Shown here one piece after another: positions 42,163-51,961 of a stretch of DNA of 64,000 nt. Made by a program: the position numbers and the translations under genes. Within the stretch, counting starts at the first letter, position 1. Each line of letters starts with the position of its first letter. Source of the stretch: Holdemanella sp. MSK.7.32 (GTDB lineage: Bacteria; Bacillota_I; Bacilli_A; Erysipelotrichales; Erysipelotrichaceae); contig NZ_JANFYN010000001.1 in assembly GCF_024460475.1 (NCBI RefSeq), forward strand, positions 1-64,000, read 5' to 3'. A model generated the notes under the pieces. It saw only the letters and a list, made by a program, of their open reading frames with translations, was not told the origin of the DNA and did no database searches.

Positions 42163-43050
42163 CTAATCTTCGCCACAATAATCGCCATCATCGCGGGCAA
42201 ATAAAAGCGGTGTGGCGTAGTTTTCTATATCCACATTTATTTGTCCGTTCTCTTCATTACCAACGCCCAGCGTTGAAATATGAGGGATTATCCCCGCTTC
42301 AAAAGATGTAAAGTCATAATCATATCCATGTGTTTCATGTACCGCGTTAACTTTAATATCTCCATTCTCTACACTTCCTAAAGTAGAAATTATTGGATAT
42401 TGACCTGTATACACATAAGGGAATGAATGACTTTCATTTCTCGCTTTAATTTGTATTCCTGGTTTTTCTATCTTTCCTATATAGCTTAGTTCAGGTGTTT
42501 CTCCACAATAATCAAAATCATTGCCAAGACCACCACATACATCATGAGCTACTTTGTAAATGGTTGAACTGACTTTAATTCCAATTGTCCATTTCCAACA
42601 CATCATAACTGTAAAAGCAAGATGTGCTGGTTTAATAATTTCCACAGCTGCTTTGATATCTTCGATATTGATTAATTGGTCGTTATCTCTTAAGACATCA
42701 ATCATAAAAGCATACTTACCGTAGTATTCTTCTATTTCCGTATCGCATCCAGTAATAGATGAAACAACTGTTTTGATGGCATCTACAGTTGAATTTGTTC
42801 TTGTATTTAGCTTTGCAAGAATTCTTCCTATTCTTTCTGAATCGGTAAGAGCAGGACTGACATTCAATCCGAACATTTTCTCATATCTTGAAAGGTAGAT
42901 ACTGGCTGTACTGATCGAAGTTTGATTCCGCATCAATTCAATATAGTCAAAGAACTCATCCAGGCCTTTTTGTTCGGCATATAGAAGTTCCTTCATTTCA
43001 GGAATATCAAGTATAAATTGAGGAAGATAGTTAACTGAATCAATTCTCAT
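42163..43050 (-). CDS. Baseplate/tail protein, XkdU/DUF2313-like
   Basis: 295 residues. The N-terminal 145 residues (INYLPQFI-type start SVNYLPQFILDIPEMKELL, MFGLNVSPALTDSERIGRIL, KPAHLAF) fit the Mu gp48/XkdU family, which builds the baseplate wedge with gpJ. The C-terminal half has repeated strands (ISTLGSVENGDIKVNAVHET and ISTLGVGNEENGQINVDIEN), an apparent duplication that may extend toward the fibres. Confidence 0.8.
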   Translation of the reverse strand: MRIDSVNYLPQFILDIPEMKELLYAEQKGLDEFFDYIELMRNQTSISTASIYLSRYEKMFGLNVSPALTDSERIGRILAKLNTRTNSTVDAIKTVVSSITGCDTEIEEYYGKYAFMIDVLRDNDQLINIEDIKAAVEIIKPAHLAFTVMMCWKWTIGIKVSSTIYKVAHDVCGGLGNDFDYCGETPELSYIGKIEKPGIQIKARNESHSFPYVYTGQYPIISTLGSVENGDIKVNAVHETHGYDYDFTSFEAGIIPHISTLGVGNEENGQINVDIENYATPLLFARDDGDYCGED

Positions 43051-44140
43051 GAAGCGTTATCTCCGATAGAGAAAAGAATTCTGCAGCTTCTGCCATGATG
43101 GATTGTTTACCACCGTTAACCGTATAGTCTAATACATCTGAAACTCCTTCAACGTTAAATATCAAGTCGCTTATCTTGAAGTAAGATAATACCTTGCTTT
43201 CTTCCTCGTAAGCAATTCCTGTTAGATATTCACGAATAATACGATTGGCTTCTGTTTGCACATCAGTAAGCCTATAACCAGCTGAAACTTTAATTGTGCA
43301 ATCAATAATAATTTCTTTTGCTTCCGCTTTTGAAACTGTTACTTTAGCACCTATCGGTCTTTGTGTTTCAATGTAGTCAGCAACATTTTTTATCACTGTA
43401 TCATCAGGTGCAGTTCCGTCCGAAGATAAAATTACGACCTTAACAGTCCCAGCTCCATTCCATAAAGGAATACATCGAGCGTTGCCAACACCTGAAACCT
43501 GCTTTGCCCAATATATATAAGAATTGGCATTTCCTGAAGCAATCGGCATTTGTATCTTTTCGTAAATCCTTTTTCGGTAAGAATCATCCGTTTCTTCTTC
43601 AGTTCCGCCTTCAAAAGGTTCTTCGTTGGTTACTTTTACACCATCAATTCCTTCAGTGGCCCTAATTCCAGTAATTGCGCCTGCTAGAACGTTTCCAGTA
43701 ATCCCGAGTTCTGTACATGTTGCTCTCACACTAGTCGTTCCTGAAGAAGAGATGATCGCTTCAAAATCAGTTGTAAACGTGCAGGTGTCTGCCAAAAGGG
43801 TCGTTCCTTTTGGAATGATCGTTCCTTGTGCTCCAGTGAATTTAACATAACCACTAGAAGCAGTTGCTGGATTTCTTGCCAATCCATAATCTAATCCTTT
43901 TCTATCTAAAAATTCATATTCTGCTGTGTCTAGCATTGCCATATCAATAAAATCAATAATTCGCATATTGATAGCTCTTGCCATTTCCTGTGCTACTGCC
44001 TGTATGCTATCCATAGCGAATGAACCTTCGATTTTAGATGCTGGATTATTCAAGTATGATTTAATACGACTTTTGATTTCTTCAGCAGTGTATTCGCCAT
44101 TACTCATAGCATCTATCACTTCTTGATAATTCCTTTTCAT
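43040..44140 (-). CDS. Baseplate J-like protein (XkdT)
   Basis: 366 residues of the gpJ family, the baseplate wedge of contractile tails. RAINMRIIDFIDMAMLDTAE and ATASSGYVKFTGAQGTIIPK (typical of J proteins), TNEEPFEGGTEEETDDSYRK and DVLDYTVNGGKQSI are visible. It overlaps the neighbouring genes at both ends. Confidence 0.9.
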   Translation of the reverse strand: MKRNYQEVIDAMSNGEYTAEEIKSRIKSYLNNPASKIEGSFAMDSIQAVAQEMARAINMRIIDFIDMAMLDTAEYEFLDRKGLDYGLARNPATASSGYVKFTGAQGTIIPKGTTLLADTCTFTTDFEAIISSSGTTSVRATCTELGITGNVLAGAITGIRATEGIDGVKVTNEEPFEGGTEEETDDSYRKRIYEKIQMPIASGNANSYIYWAKQVSGVGNARCIPLWNGAGTVKVVILSSDGTAPDDTVIKNVADYIETQRPIGAKVTVSKAEAKEIIIDCTIKVSAGYRLTDVQTEANRIIREYLTGIAYEEESKVLSYFKISDLIFNVEGVSDVLDYTVNGGKQSIMAEAAEFFSLSEITLHEN

Positions 44141-44595
44141 TATCCAACACCTTCTTTCATTATCTGTTCATAACGCATTTGTCCATATATAGAAATTACA
44201 GTAAATCGAATCAATACTTCCGAGCCTTTGACTTCAAATTCAAAACCATTCAATTCTTGAATATAAGAGTTATACATTAATGCTTCTGTAATATATCTTT
44301 TCAGTTCAAGAAGCATGACTTCTTGGTCTATTGCTTGAGAAATCATAGAAAACATCTCATTTCCATAATCTTCCGTATAAGCAAGATGCTGATAGCGTGG
44401 AGTCATCAATGCCTTGTATATCCAAACTTTCAAAGCCTCATTTCGATATACATAATAGTTTTGTCCTGCACTGTTTGTTAGAAGGCAGTTATTCTTGAAA
44501 TCAAACGCATACTCGCATAATTCTTCTAATTTATCACTCTCAATAACATCTTCGTACTTGCTTGTATCAATAAAAGGAAAGATTGAATTGTTCAT
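44140..44595 (-). CDS. XkdS/DUF2634-like baseplate protein
   Basis: 151 residues, gp25/lysozyme-like wedge component by position. DNNCLLTN-type strand FKNNCLLTNSAGQNYYVYRN and YTEDYGNEMFSMISQAIDQE fit DUF2634. ATGA-type overlap with DUF2577 upstream and directly followed by the J gene. Confidence 0.82.
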   Translation of the reverse strand: MNNSIFPFIDTSKYEDVIESDKLEELCEYAFDFKNNCLLTNSAGQNYYVYRNEALKVWIYKALMTPRYQHLAYTEDYGNEMFSMISQAIDQEVMLLELKRYITEALMYNSYIQELNGFEFEVKGSEVLIRFTVISIYGQMRYEQIMKEGVG

Positions 44596-44948
44596 GCAAC
44601 CTTCGTAACTCTTTCCAATACATAAAAGGAAACACCATCTAAAAGAACGATAACAGTATCACCAGCATTTAATAGGTCAGCTTTAAACATCTTTCTTGTA
44701 AAGCTAAGTAAACTGCTAGGAACATAATTGTGATTCATATCCCAAGTAATATTGGAATCTATTGCTTTTGATGATGTTTTTAAAAATGAATTATTGACAT
44801 AAATATGTTCAGTAATTATTTGATCATACAGTTTTAGCTTGAACGGACTAGTACTGACTACTTTAGCAACATATAGATTGTTGTTATTTTGACATTTACT
44901 CTTTAGTGCGTTCACTAAATTCACTATTTTTCTATCTGTTTTTTTCAT
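44592..44948 (-). CDS. XkdR/DUF2577-like tail protein
   Basis: 118 residues. KVVSTSPFKLKLYDQIITEH and FKADLLNAGDTVIVLLDGV form the OB-like beta domain of DUF2577 proteins, part of the baseplate hub. Context (between XkdQ-like and XkdS-like genes) confirms the call. Confidence 0.8.
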   Translation of the reverse strand: MKKTDRKIVNLVNALKSKCQNNNNLYVAKVVSTSPFKLKLYDQIITEHIYVNNSFLKTSSKAIDSNITWDMNHNYVPSSLLSFTRKMFKADLLNAGDTVIVLLDGVSFYVLERVTKVA

Positions 44949-44960
44949 AGGTGCTCCTTT

Positions 44961-45917
44961 CTAGGATGTAGGAAGTTCCTTTTCATCCATCATATTTTCA
45001 AATGCTAATGTGAGTGACATTTCGTGTTTCCCATTCATAAATGTATGAGAATCGCTCTCAATATAAAAAAGACCATATAGCCCAGATTTACTTTCTTGTA
45101 CCGCCACTGAATATCCTGATATCGCACGAACATCCCCTAAAGCTAGAGTAGAACCATTTTTGTCAATTCCATGCATGAGAGCTTTTGCCTCAACGTTGGA
45201 ATCTTTTCCATCTTGTGTTTTATAAACCTTTTGAATTGTTCCATACTTATTCATAGAGTCAATATCTTCTAATGTTCTGATGGCATTCCCTTCTTTATCG
45301 GTAATCACCACTTTATTGACTACATTTTCAGAAGTCACTGAATAAGTGCTATCTTCAAGATTGTAAGTACCTTCTAAAACAACATTTGAATACTGACCTT
45401 TTTGAATGATATTCAATTTGTTTATATCTTTCATGATAGGGATATAAACATTTCCAGTCTGATAGCCTGCTTGCGTATAAGCAATCATTATCGCTTCATA
45501 AGCTGTTTTACCAAGACAAGGATAATAAACCTTAACGTTTGTTGAAGCTAAACTTCCGACTGGAATGTTGAGATCGTTGCAAATAGATCTTGTGATTGCT
45601 TCAGGAGTTGAATTGAATATCTTAGATATTTCTGATTTGTTTACATAGAACAGTAAATCGTACGCTAGAAAAGTAAAACTTTTATCTGCTGCTTTTTTAT
45701 CTTTTTTATGAATGACTCCACCAAAGATGGCTTTTCCTGTATCGTCTTTAAAGATGATGTCATCTCCTTCGTTGATAGAAACTGCTGGCATCAACTTATC
45801 TATGTCGTTTTGATAAATTACAAAATTGAGCTTTCTAGATACTTCTTTCGTATCGCCTGACCATGTTATCTCCCTAACAAGCTCAATGATATCTTTTCCA
45901 CCTGTTAATAATTGCAT
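44961..45917 (-). CDS. XkdQ-like baseplate hub protein
   Basis: 318 residues related to gpD/XkdQ hub proteins (T4 gp27 fold). ISWSGD-type start (LVREITWSGDTKEVSRKLNF), AISEIFNSTPEAITRSICNDL region, NVYIPIMKDINKLNIIQKG and a C-terminal YFIESDSHTF..HEMSLTLAFE element are visible. Its start ATG overlaps the LysM protein stop. Confidence 0.85.
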   Translation of the reverse strand: MQLLTGGKDIIELVREITWSGDTKEVSRKLNFVIYQNDIDKLMPAVSINEGDDIIFKDDTGKAIFGGVIHKKDKKAADKSFTFLAYDLLFYVNKSEISKIFNSTPEAITRSICNDLNIPVGSLASTNVKVYYPCLGKTAYEAIMIAYTQAGYQTGNVYIPIMKDINKLNIIQKGQYSNVVLEGTYNLEDSTYSVTSENVVNKVVITDKEGNAIRTLEDIDSMNKYGTIQKVYKTQDGKDSNVEAKALMHGIDKNGSTLALGDVRAISGYSVAVQESKSGLYGLFYIESDSHTFMNGKHEMSLTLAFENMMDEKELPTS

Positions 45918-46636
45918 TATGGAATCGTTATGCTCGTACCTGGAAAAATCCAGTGTCCGTTTTGCGAGCTTCTAAACCCTCGGCTTCGGGCTACAGACTC
46001 TATAGTTCCTTTGTTAGCGTTATATATCTTTGAATATTGAGCGCCATTACCATAGTATCTTGTAGCAATTGCCCATAAAGTATCACCACTTTTGATTGTG
46101 TATGATCTTCCTGCAGATGCACCACCTGATGGTTTTGCTTTTGAGGGAGCAGAGGGAGCAGTTGGTGCAGGTCTTCTTTGAATAGAACTTTTCACTTTGG
46201 TCGAAACTTTAACCGTTGGGACGTTTAAAGTCTTATATTCAACCAACTCAATACTGTAATAAATATCATCATCTCCTTCACGATGTGTTGTCGTGAAGTT
46301 GTTGATTGCCATGGCTAGATCGATATCCATATCTGATATGATCAAGCGAACAATCATGTTTTTATCTTTCCACTTTTTAATAAGAGCCTTGCACTCCTGT
46401 GGTGTCCTAACCCCTCCATATCTTTTATAAAAAGGTGAACTTTCAGAAGGGAAGAAGCTCTCAAGCGTTGTCGTTATCAAGCCTCTGTTCCCTAAAAGAA
46501 GTGCAGTTCCCACTTCCAACAAATTAATCTGCTGGTTATTTTGCATATCGGTAAAAACAATAGAAGCTGGATTTACTGATAGCTTTAAAAATTCCTGTCG
46601 GTTATTCACATTCAATTCAATTATTCTTCTTTTCAT
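45917..46636 (-). CDS. XkdP-like tail protein with LysM domain
   Basis: 239 residues. The N-terminal part fits tail-tube initiator proteins, followed by a proline/alanine/serine linker (RRPAPTAPSAPSKAKPSG) and a C-terminal LysM peptidoglycan-binding domain: YTIKSGDTLWAIATRYYGNG, then YNANKGTI. Likely part of the baseplate spike complex that contacts the wall. The ATG at 46636 has AAGGAG. Confidence 0.87.
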   Translation of the reverse strand: MKRRIIELNVNNRQEFLKLSVNPASIVFTDMQNNQQINLLEVGTALLLGNRGLITTTLESFFPSESSPFYKRYGGVRTPQECKALIKKWKDKNMIVRLIISDMDIDLAMAINNFTTTHREGDDDIYYSIELVEYKTLNVPTVKVSTKVKSSIQRRPAPTAPSAPSKAKPSGGASAGRSYTIKSGDTLWAIATRYYGNGAQYSKIYNANKGTIESVARSRGFRSSQNGHWIFPGTSITIP

Positions 46637-46649
46637 GCAAATCTCCTTC

Positions 46650-48965
46650 CTATAAATTCTCAACAACTTCTAAAATCTTATCAGCAACTTCTTCAGCAAT
46701 ATCATCAATATCATCTTTTTCTTTGACTATGATACTGTCAGCAAGTTTCGCAATCGTAATGACTACTGATAAAGTCTTTCCACTAGAAGCTGGAGATATA
46801 GTGTTTCCATTAGTCATCGGTATATCTTTACCTACAGTAGGCAATTGGATACTGAATCCAGCCATCCTACTCATAATCTGACCTGCTAACTGACCAATCC
46901 AACCTGTATTTCTTTCAAGAGGCATAACCACTTCTTTACCAGCTTCACCAATGACCGCTGTTGTTGCCTCGTTGACAACACCACCTTTGGCAAGGTATGG
47001 GATTTGCCCTAAGTTTAATCCCCAGTGTTGACCACCAACACCTGGAACCCAGGCAGGGATATCAACTGAAATACTATTAATTGCTCTAATTGCTCCATTG
47101 ATAATCGCAATGACTGCATTCATAGGAGCTTTACAAATTTCAGCAATTCCACCAAAGATTGATGCAAAGGCATTTACGACACCTTGCCAGCTTCCTGTCC
47201 AAATAGCACTGATCAGATCAAGTCCACCTTGAATCACCGAACTAATACCTGATATCGCATTCGTTACAACCTCACTGATTCCTGCGAATGTATCTGAAAT
47301 AATAGGTGCTATCGCTACGATAACATCTGCAATCATTGAAAAAGCAGTTCCAAGTGGAGGCAATACAGTTGTGACTATGTTTCCGATTGTTGTAACGAGA
47401 GTAGAAAAAATTGGCTGAACTGCAGGTAAGATACGAGCAATCGCTTGAATAATCTGGTCAATTATCGGTGTTGCCTTGATTACTACATTTTGTATCGTAG
47501 TAACAATCGTTCCACCAAAAGCCATAATTGGTGGCAGCATCTGCTGAACTCCTAAAATAATTGATTGGATTGCAGGCATCATCATTTTGAAACCATTGAT
47601 AAACGATGGCATGATTGATGATATATATTGAATTCCTTTTCCAAGGCCTTCACCAAACTTTACCCCGAACTCCTGGACATAAGGCATTGCTTTATCAATC
47701 AAACCAATAATGTTTGTAAAGACTGGTTTTAGTTGTTCTACAATATTCAATCCAAAATCAGCAACTCCTGACTTTAACTTACCAGTAATTGTAGATAATA
47801 ACCCTGTACCAGTTGTAGCTAGTTTGGCTGCAGCACCTCCATAGAAGTCTTCTAAATCTTTGGAAACACCCTCAAATCCTTTTTGTTTAAATTCATCAGC
47901 CGATACTTTAAAGCCAAATTCCTTTAAACGTTCCATTTCTCCAAGTTTCGCATCGGCTAAGGCTTCCATAGCATCGCTGACTGATTTCGTTCCACCTGAA
48001 GCAGCCGCCATATCTTCTGCCAACCGAACCAAGGACATTGCTGACTTCGTGTTCCCCTGTGTAATCGCTACTGCGCGACTTCCTGCTTGAATGACTTCGC
48101 CAGTTTCGAATGGTGTCGCATTGGCATTTTGTCTTAACTGCTCAGTAAATGTTTTTGCAGCTTCTTTTATCTGTGATTCACCATAGTCTTTATTGGTCGC
48201 TCCGATAAAATGTTCAATGCTGACTTGTTGATTTTCTAAAGTCATTCCTGATTTGACAGCAGCCCCAAGTGCAGCAGCTGTGCCTGTAGCTACTACTGTA
48301 ACAGGAACAACTAATTTCTTACCTATTTGAGCCAAACTCTTCATAGCAGAAGATATACCACTAGCTGTTTTATTGACTGCTGTTATCGTTGCTTTGTAGG
48401 CTTTTTGGGTTACCGTCTTTAAAGCAAGCTTGATTGGAGACAACTTGCTGGTTATCATGTCCTTCAATAACACTGCTGGTCTTGCAACTGTTTTTGAAAG
48501 CCACTTTGTTTCTGCTTTGATTTTACTAGCCTTTGAAGTGAAGTTATCCTTAATCCTGACGATAGGGGATACTGCTTTATTTTTTAGATCATCAAACAAT
48601 TTGATTGTAGATTTCAGTTTTGATAATGCATGATCTCTAATTTTAACAATCGGCGCAACTGCCATTGTTGATAGTTTTAACATCCTTTTATAAATACTAT
48701 TTAACTTGATTAAAGCTGCATTATCTTCCAAATGAAGCCTCGCTTTTAGGTTATTCTTAAATTCATTTGCTTTGGATTGCATGGCTCGAATTGATTTCAT
48801 GGCTGATGTTGTCTCAATAGCTGGTTTATATTTATGATCCCATGCTTTTTTCAACTCATCTCTTGTTGACTTGACTTCGTCCTTGAAGGTCTTATGCTCG
48901 TCTTTTAACTTTTTAAGCGTTCCTATACCTTCATCTGAAATCTTAATCTTTTCAACAATTGCCAT
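46650..48965 (-). CDS. Tape measure protein (XkdO-like)
   Basis: 771 residues; sets tail length and is ejected with DNA. The N-terminal 200 residues are coiled-coil and basic with repeated SKLKSTIKLFDDLKNKAVSP-like units; a central MuF-like TMP core (RLAEDMAAASGGTKSVSDAM) is followed by hydrophobic stretches (VTIGNIVTTVLPPLGTAFSM and related) and a C-terminal VVNEATTAVIGEAGKEVVMP region. The start lies inside the frameshifted end of the tail chaperone. Confidence 0.9.
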   Translation of the reverse strand: MAIVEKIKISDEGIGTLKKLKDEHKTFKDEVKSTRDELKKAWDHKYKPAIETTSAMKSIRAMQSKANEFKNNLKARLHLEDNAALIKLNSIYKRMLKLSTMAVAPIVKIRDHALSKLKSTIKLFDDLKNKAVSPIVRIKDNFTSKASKIKAETKWLSKTVARPAVLLKDMITSKLSPIKLALKTVTQKAYKATITAVNKTASGISSAMKSLAQIGKKLVVPVTVVATGTAAALGAAVKSGMTLENQQVSIEHFIGATNKDYGESQIKEAAKTFTEQLRQNANATPFETGEVIQAGSRAVAITQGNTKSAMSLVRLAEDMAAASGGTKSVSDAMEALADAKLGEMERLKEFGFKVSADEFKQKGFEGVSKDLEDFYGGAAAKLATTGTGLLSTITGKLKSGVADFGLNIVEQLKPVFTNIIGLIDKAMPYVQEFGVKFGEGLGKGIQYISSIMPSFINGFKMMMPAIQSIILGVQQMLPPIMAFGGTIVTTIQNVVIKATPIIDQIIQAIARILPAVQPIFSTLVTTIGNIVTTVLPPLGTAFSMIADVIVAIAPIISDTFAGISEVVTNAISGISSVIQGGLDLISAIWTGSWQGVVNAFASIFGGIAEICKAPMNAVIAIINGAIRAINSISVDIPAWVPGVGGQHWGLNLGQIPYLAKGGVVNEATTAVIGEAGKEVVMPLERNTGWIGQLAGQIMSRMAGFSIQLPTVGKDIPMTNGNTISPASSGKTLSVVITIAKLADSIIVKEKDDIDDIAEEVADKILEVVENL

Positions 48966-49577
48966 TCTTGCCACCCCCAATCTTAATCTGCGCTGCTTTT
49001 TGCATATCTTCTATTGCGACATCCATAGAAGCTTTATAAAAAAGTTTGTAGTAATTCGGCAATTCTACAAACTCCTCTATTTTCCACCCCAATTGAACAT
49101 AATGATGTAGCAGATTAAAATCACCATTAGTTCGAATTAGTTTTTTAAGTTTTCTAATCCTTTGTCAACGACTGTAACTTTGTTTTTACTTAGTACACCT
49201 GATTTTTCCATGATGATCATTGCAGCTTCCGTAATTTCGTGTCGTTCAAACATTTCCATTACTTCCATAGGATGAACAATATCACCAGCTTCTTTTAAGG
49301 TTTGGCCCAATTTTTTCAATGATGGTTCAACTGAAGCAATATACATAGCATATTTATCTGCTCCGTTTGGATCATCACTTTCATACGCCAAGCAATCATT
49401 GATTTCAGCATCGGATAAAGTTCTGAATTTAATTTCCAACGGTTGTCCTTCACCATTTTCATCTTCTAGCTTTTCAAAAGAAGGGAAGCTTAATGTGTAT
49501 TGCACGAATGATTTTTTTCTTTTCATGGCTGCTGAAGCTTTCGCAGCAAATATTTCTAATGTTGATTTCTTTTCCAT
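48952..49577 (-). CDS. Tail assembly chaperone, -1 frameshift extended form
   Basis: Joining the XkdN-like frame to the -1 frame at the slippery heptamer (49140-49146) adds 62 residues: LIRTNGDFNLLHHYVQLGWK, IEEFVEL, and so on to GGGKNGNC, stop at 48952. The extension has no start of its own and fits the alpha-helical pattern of known chaperone extensions (lambda gpG-T, and A118/PBSX homologs). It overlaps the tape measure start by 14 bases. Confidence 0.78.
49137..49577 (-). CDS. XkdN-like tail assembly chaperone
   Basis: 146 residues of the XkdN family (DUF-type phage chaperones that coat the tape measure): SFVQYTLSFPSFEKLEDENG, KFRTLSDAEINDCLAYESDD and the helical end. It terminates directly after the slippery sequence. 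It is the unextended, abundant form. Confidence 0.88.
   Translation of the reverse strand: MEKKSTLEIFAAKASAAMKRKKSFVQYTLSFPSFEKLEDENGEGQPLEIKFRTLSDAEINDCLAYESDDPNGADKYAMYIASVEPSLKKLGQTLKEAGDIVHPMEVMEMFERHEITEAAMIIMEKSGVLSKNKVTVVDKGLENLKN
49140..49146 (-). promoter_or_regulatory. -1 ribosomal frameshift site A AAA AAC
   Basis: The canonical X XXY YYZ heptamer AAAAAAC lies immediately before the XkdN-like stop, in the correct phase. Slippage leads into a 62-codon open frame. Confidence 0.82.
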
Positions 49578-49588
49578 GTAAATCCTCC

Positions 49589-50026
49589 TTATCGTTTGAT
49601 CGTATCTAAGTTAACTGCATCGCTTGGTGTAAAGCCTCCAGTTAATTCTTCTTCAATAAGCGCTCCTTTTTCGGCAACGAATAATGGAATATCATTCCAC
49701 CATACATTATCGAATGACCAGCGTTCTTGTTGAGCATCCACTGCATCAGGGTCTGCTAACTTTGCAATTACTTGAGAACGTACATCCTTACCTTGAACAT
49801 AATTTTTCATAACGTCATTGTAATTGCTGTATGTTTTGTTAATTGTGATTGAGATTTCTCCTTTGAGTCCTGTCATCTTGCTATCGATATCAATACCCAT
49901 CTGAACTTCTTCTCGATTAGCTGATACTTTCGCTTCAATTTTCTTAAATTCGATAATTGGAACACCATCTACCCAAATTTCACCCCATGTACCTGAAAGG
50001 ACTTTGTTTCCTCTTATACTCATCAT
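49589..50026 (-). CDS. Tail tube protein (XkdM-like)
   Basis: 145 residues. IRGNKVLSGTWGEIWVDGVP, a pattern of XkdM tube proteins, then KVSANREEVQMGIDIDSKMT and GLKGEISITINKTYSN. AGGAGG precedes two adjacent ATGs. Located after the sheath gene, as in PBSX. Confidence 0.9.
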   Translation of the reverse strand: MMSIRGNKVLSGTWGEIWVDGVPIIEFKKIEAKVSANREEVQMGIDIDSKMTGLKGEISITINKTYSNYNDVMKNYVQGKDVRSQVIAKLADPDAVDAQQERWSFDNVWWNDIPLFVAEKGALIEEELTGGFTPSDAVNLDTIKR

Positions 50027-50041
50027 CGTATCCTCCTATTC

Positions 50042-51103
50042 CTACATATTGATTTCCATTTTTAAATCTTCCATTGCATCAACAAACTTGATTGCTGCAG
50101 TTAAAAAAACCATACTTCCTGTATTGGCCTGTAAAATTTCAATATCACTCATAGCTTCAGTATCTTCTCCTTGACTTAATAAATAACTGCGTTGATCTTC
50201 AAGCGAAATTGCACAACTGTTATTGTAAGTGCGATCCAATACATCTCCTTCCATGCTTTTGAAATATGTAACAATCGCTGCTACGAGGTTTTGCTTATTG
50301 TCGTAATCATTAATAACCTTACCGACATACTTTTCTTCAAATGTAGTCTTGATATCTTGATAGACGGTATCTTTACTTTCAATAACCTTAATCTTTTTAA
50401 GATCTTCATTGTTCCCTGAAGTATAACTATTGATACCTCTTGCGATTTTGTATTTTTCTCCATCGAATAAAATAACTAGTTCACCTTTATTGACTAATTC
50501 TTCAGGATTACTAGGAATGTCAGCTGAGATAATATCTGTTAGAACATAGTATGTTAAACTGCGGGATAAACTTAGTCCTGCAACAATACCTGCAATACGA
50601 GCACAATATTCAGCAGCTGTTAGCTTCACTTCATTTCCTGTGATTGTTGAAACAATATTCCCAGTTGTGAAATTAATAATCCCTTCGCAATCCGCAGCAT
50701 GATTGGCAAGTACTGCTTTAAATGTTTTCTTGTTATTAGTTCTTTGCTCTTTAATCCATGAACTAATAACTGGAGTGCTTTCTTCATTTGCGGATGGGAC
50801 AACTAAATAGTTCCATTTATAGTTTTCTAAAACTTTTAATGCCTTACTATAGTTGTTGTCTTCTTCTGGAATTACTGCAACCATGACTTTGTATGGTGCT
50901 CCATCAAAAATCAATTTCAAATATCGATAGTTCTTCTCGCTCATTTTTTCAAATTCTACATCACTCAAACTTTTATAAATACTAAATGGAATCGCACCTG
51001 CAGTATTGTCTTTTAGAATGACTGCAACAACTCCACGTTCGCTTCGTTGAATAATAGATTGAGCTTTGCTTTTAAACTCAATCAAAATTTGTGGTAAATT
51101 CAT
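50042..51103 (-). CDS. Tail sheath protein (XkdK-like)
   Basis: 353 residues. Contractile sheath: LPQILIEFKSKAQSIIQRSE and GVVAVILKDNTAGAI at the N-terminus, VTLTAAEYCARIAGIVAGL and the C-terminal AAIVTYFKSMEGDVLDRTYN segment are family signs. Shows that the virion is a myophage. Confidence 0.9.
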   Translation of the reverse strand: MNLPQILIEFKSKAQSIIQRSERGVVAVILKDNTAGAIPFSIYKSLSDVEFEKMSEKNYRYLKLIFDGAPYKVMVAVIPEEDNNYSKALKVLENYKWNYLVVPSANEESTPVISSWIKEQRTNNKKTFKAVLANHAADCEGIINFTTGNIVSTITGNEVKLTAAEYCARIAGIVAGLSLSRSLTYYVLTDIISADIPSNPEELVNKGELVILFDGEKYKIARGINSYTSGNNEDLKKIKVIESKDTVYQDIKTTFEEKYVGKVINDYDNKQNLVAAIVTYFKSMEGDVLDRTYNNSCAISLEDQRSYLLSQGEDTEAMSDIEILQANTGSMVFLTAAIKFVDAMEDLKMEINM

Positions 51104-51108
51104 AAAAT

Positions 51109-51564
51109 TTAATCCTCCTGTACAAAGTTAATGTTTAGATTTTCTGCAAGTACACCTTGCTCGTTATAATCAATCGCAATCACATCTCTAAACCTCAATG
51201 TGAAAGTGTAATGTCCTATGTTGTCCACGATTTTAAAAGAACTGTTTTCAATTGTGATTGAGCGTTTGCCAATTTGAACATAAGGCAGAAAGTTTTGATC
51301 CATTGCTTCCATCCAATCATAGAAAGTATTGCTATCTGCTTTATCATTGATATAAGCAATATCTACAAACAACGCTCTATCTCTTAAATACTTTCCAAAT
51401 AGCGCTGTACTGATTGGAATCAAAGAAACATGGAAATACTTATAAATTTGGTTTTCTTCAACACTTGAATCTGTTTTGCTGACATTTGTAAAAAATACAT
51501 CAATGTTTTCCGCTTTTTTTAAAAGGCTGGTTATGGTTGTTTTAATTTCTGTAATCTTAATCAT
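51109..51564 (-). CDS. Tail terminator-like protein (XkdJ/DUF6838-like)
   Basis: 151 residues: ITEIKTTITSLLKKAENIDV, FFTNVSKTDSSVEENQIYKY and a C-terminal strand-rich part. Position just ahead of the sheath and overlap with the gp10-like gene support a tail completion role. Confidence 0.72.
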   Translation of the reverse strand: MIKITEIKTTITSLLKKAENIDVFFTNVSKTDSSVEENQIYKYFHVSLIPISTALFGKYLRDRALFVDIAYINDKADSNTFYDWMEAMDQNFLPYVQIGKRSITIENSSFKIVDNIGHYTFTLRFRDVIAIDYNEQGVLAENLNINFVQED

Positions 51565-51961
51565 TTAGATCATGCTTATTTATAAAATCACTCAACCAGT
51601 CTCTTAAATAAGAAGGTAACTGTATTTTTAAAAGTTCAACTGATATCTCCATCATATGAGCTCCTTCAACAAAACCACCGCTTTTTGTTCTATGTCCATA
51701 CTCGACAGGTTCAGCATACTCAACATTGTTATATACCTCGATGAAATAGTTGTTCCCTCGTTTGACCAGTTCTCCGACAAACCAATTACCTTGAAGATGG
51801 CTCGTGTCGACTGGAGTAGCATCTGCAGTAGCAGTTTGAAGATCGGTTGCAACTTGAATGACCATCCTTTCAAACTCGTATGGATAATCATGCGAAATAA
51901 TCTTTGCAAGTTTCTTTTCAAATTCATCTAAACCTTCAATTACAATATCTGATTGACTCAT
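51557..51961 (-). CDS. HK97 gp10-like neck protein (XkdI)
   Basis: 134 residues. IEGLDEFEKKLAKIISHDYP and ATPVDTSHLQGNWFVGELVK, plus YAEPVEYGHRTKSGGFVEGA (YAxxvEyG motif), are diagnostic of the gp10 family. Acts at the head-tail junction. Confidence 0.9.
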   Translation of the reverse strand: MSQSDIVIEGLDEFEKKLAKIISHDYPYEFERMVIQVATDLQTATADATPVDTSHLQGNWFVGELVKRGNNYFIEVYNNVEYAEPVEYGHRTKSGGFVEGAHMMEISVELLKIQLPSYLRDWLSDFINKHDLND

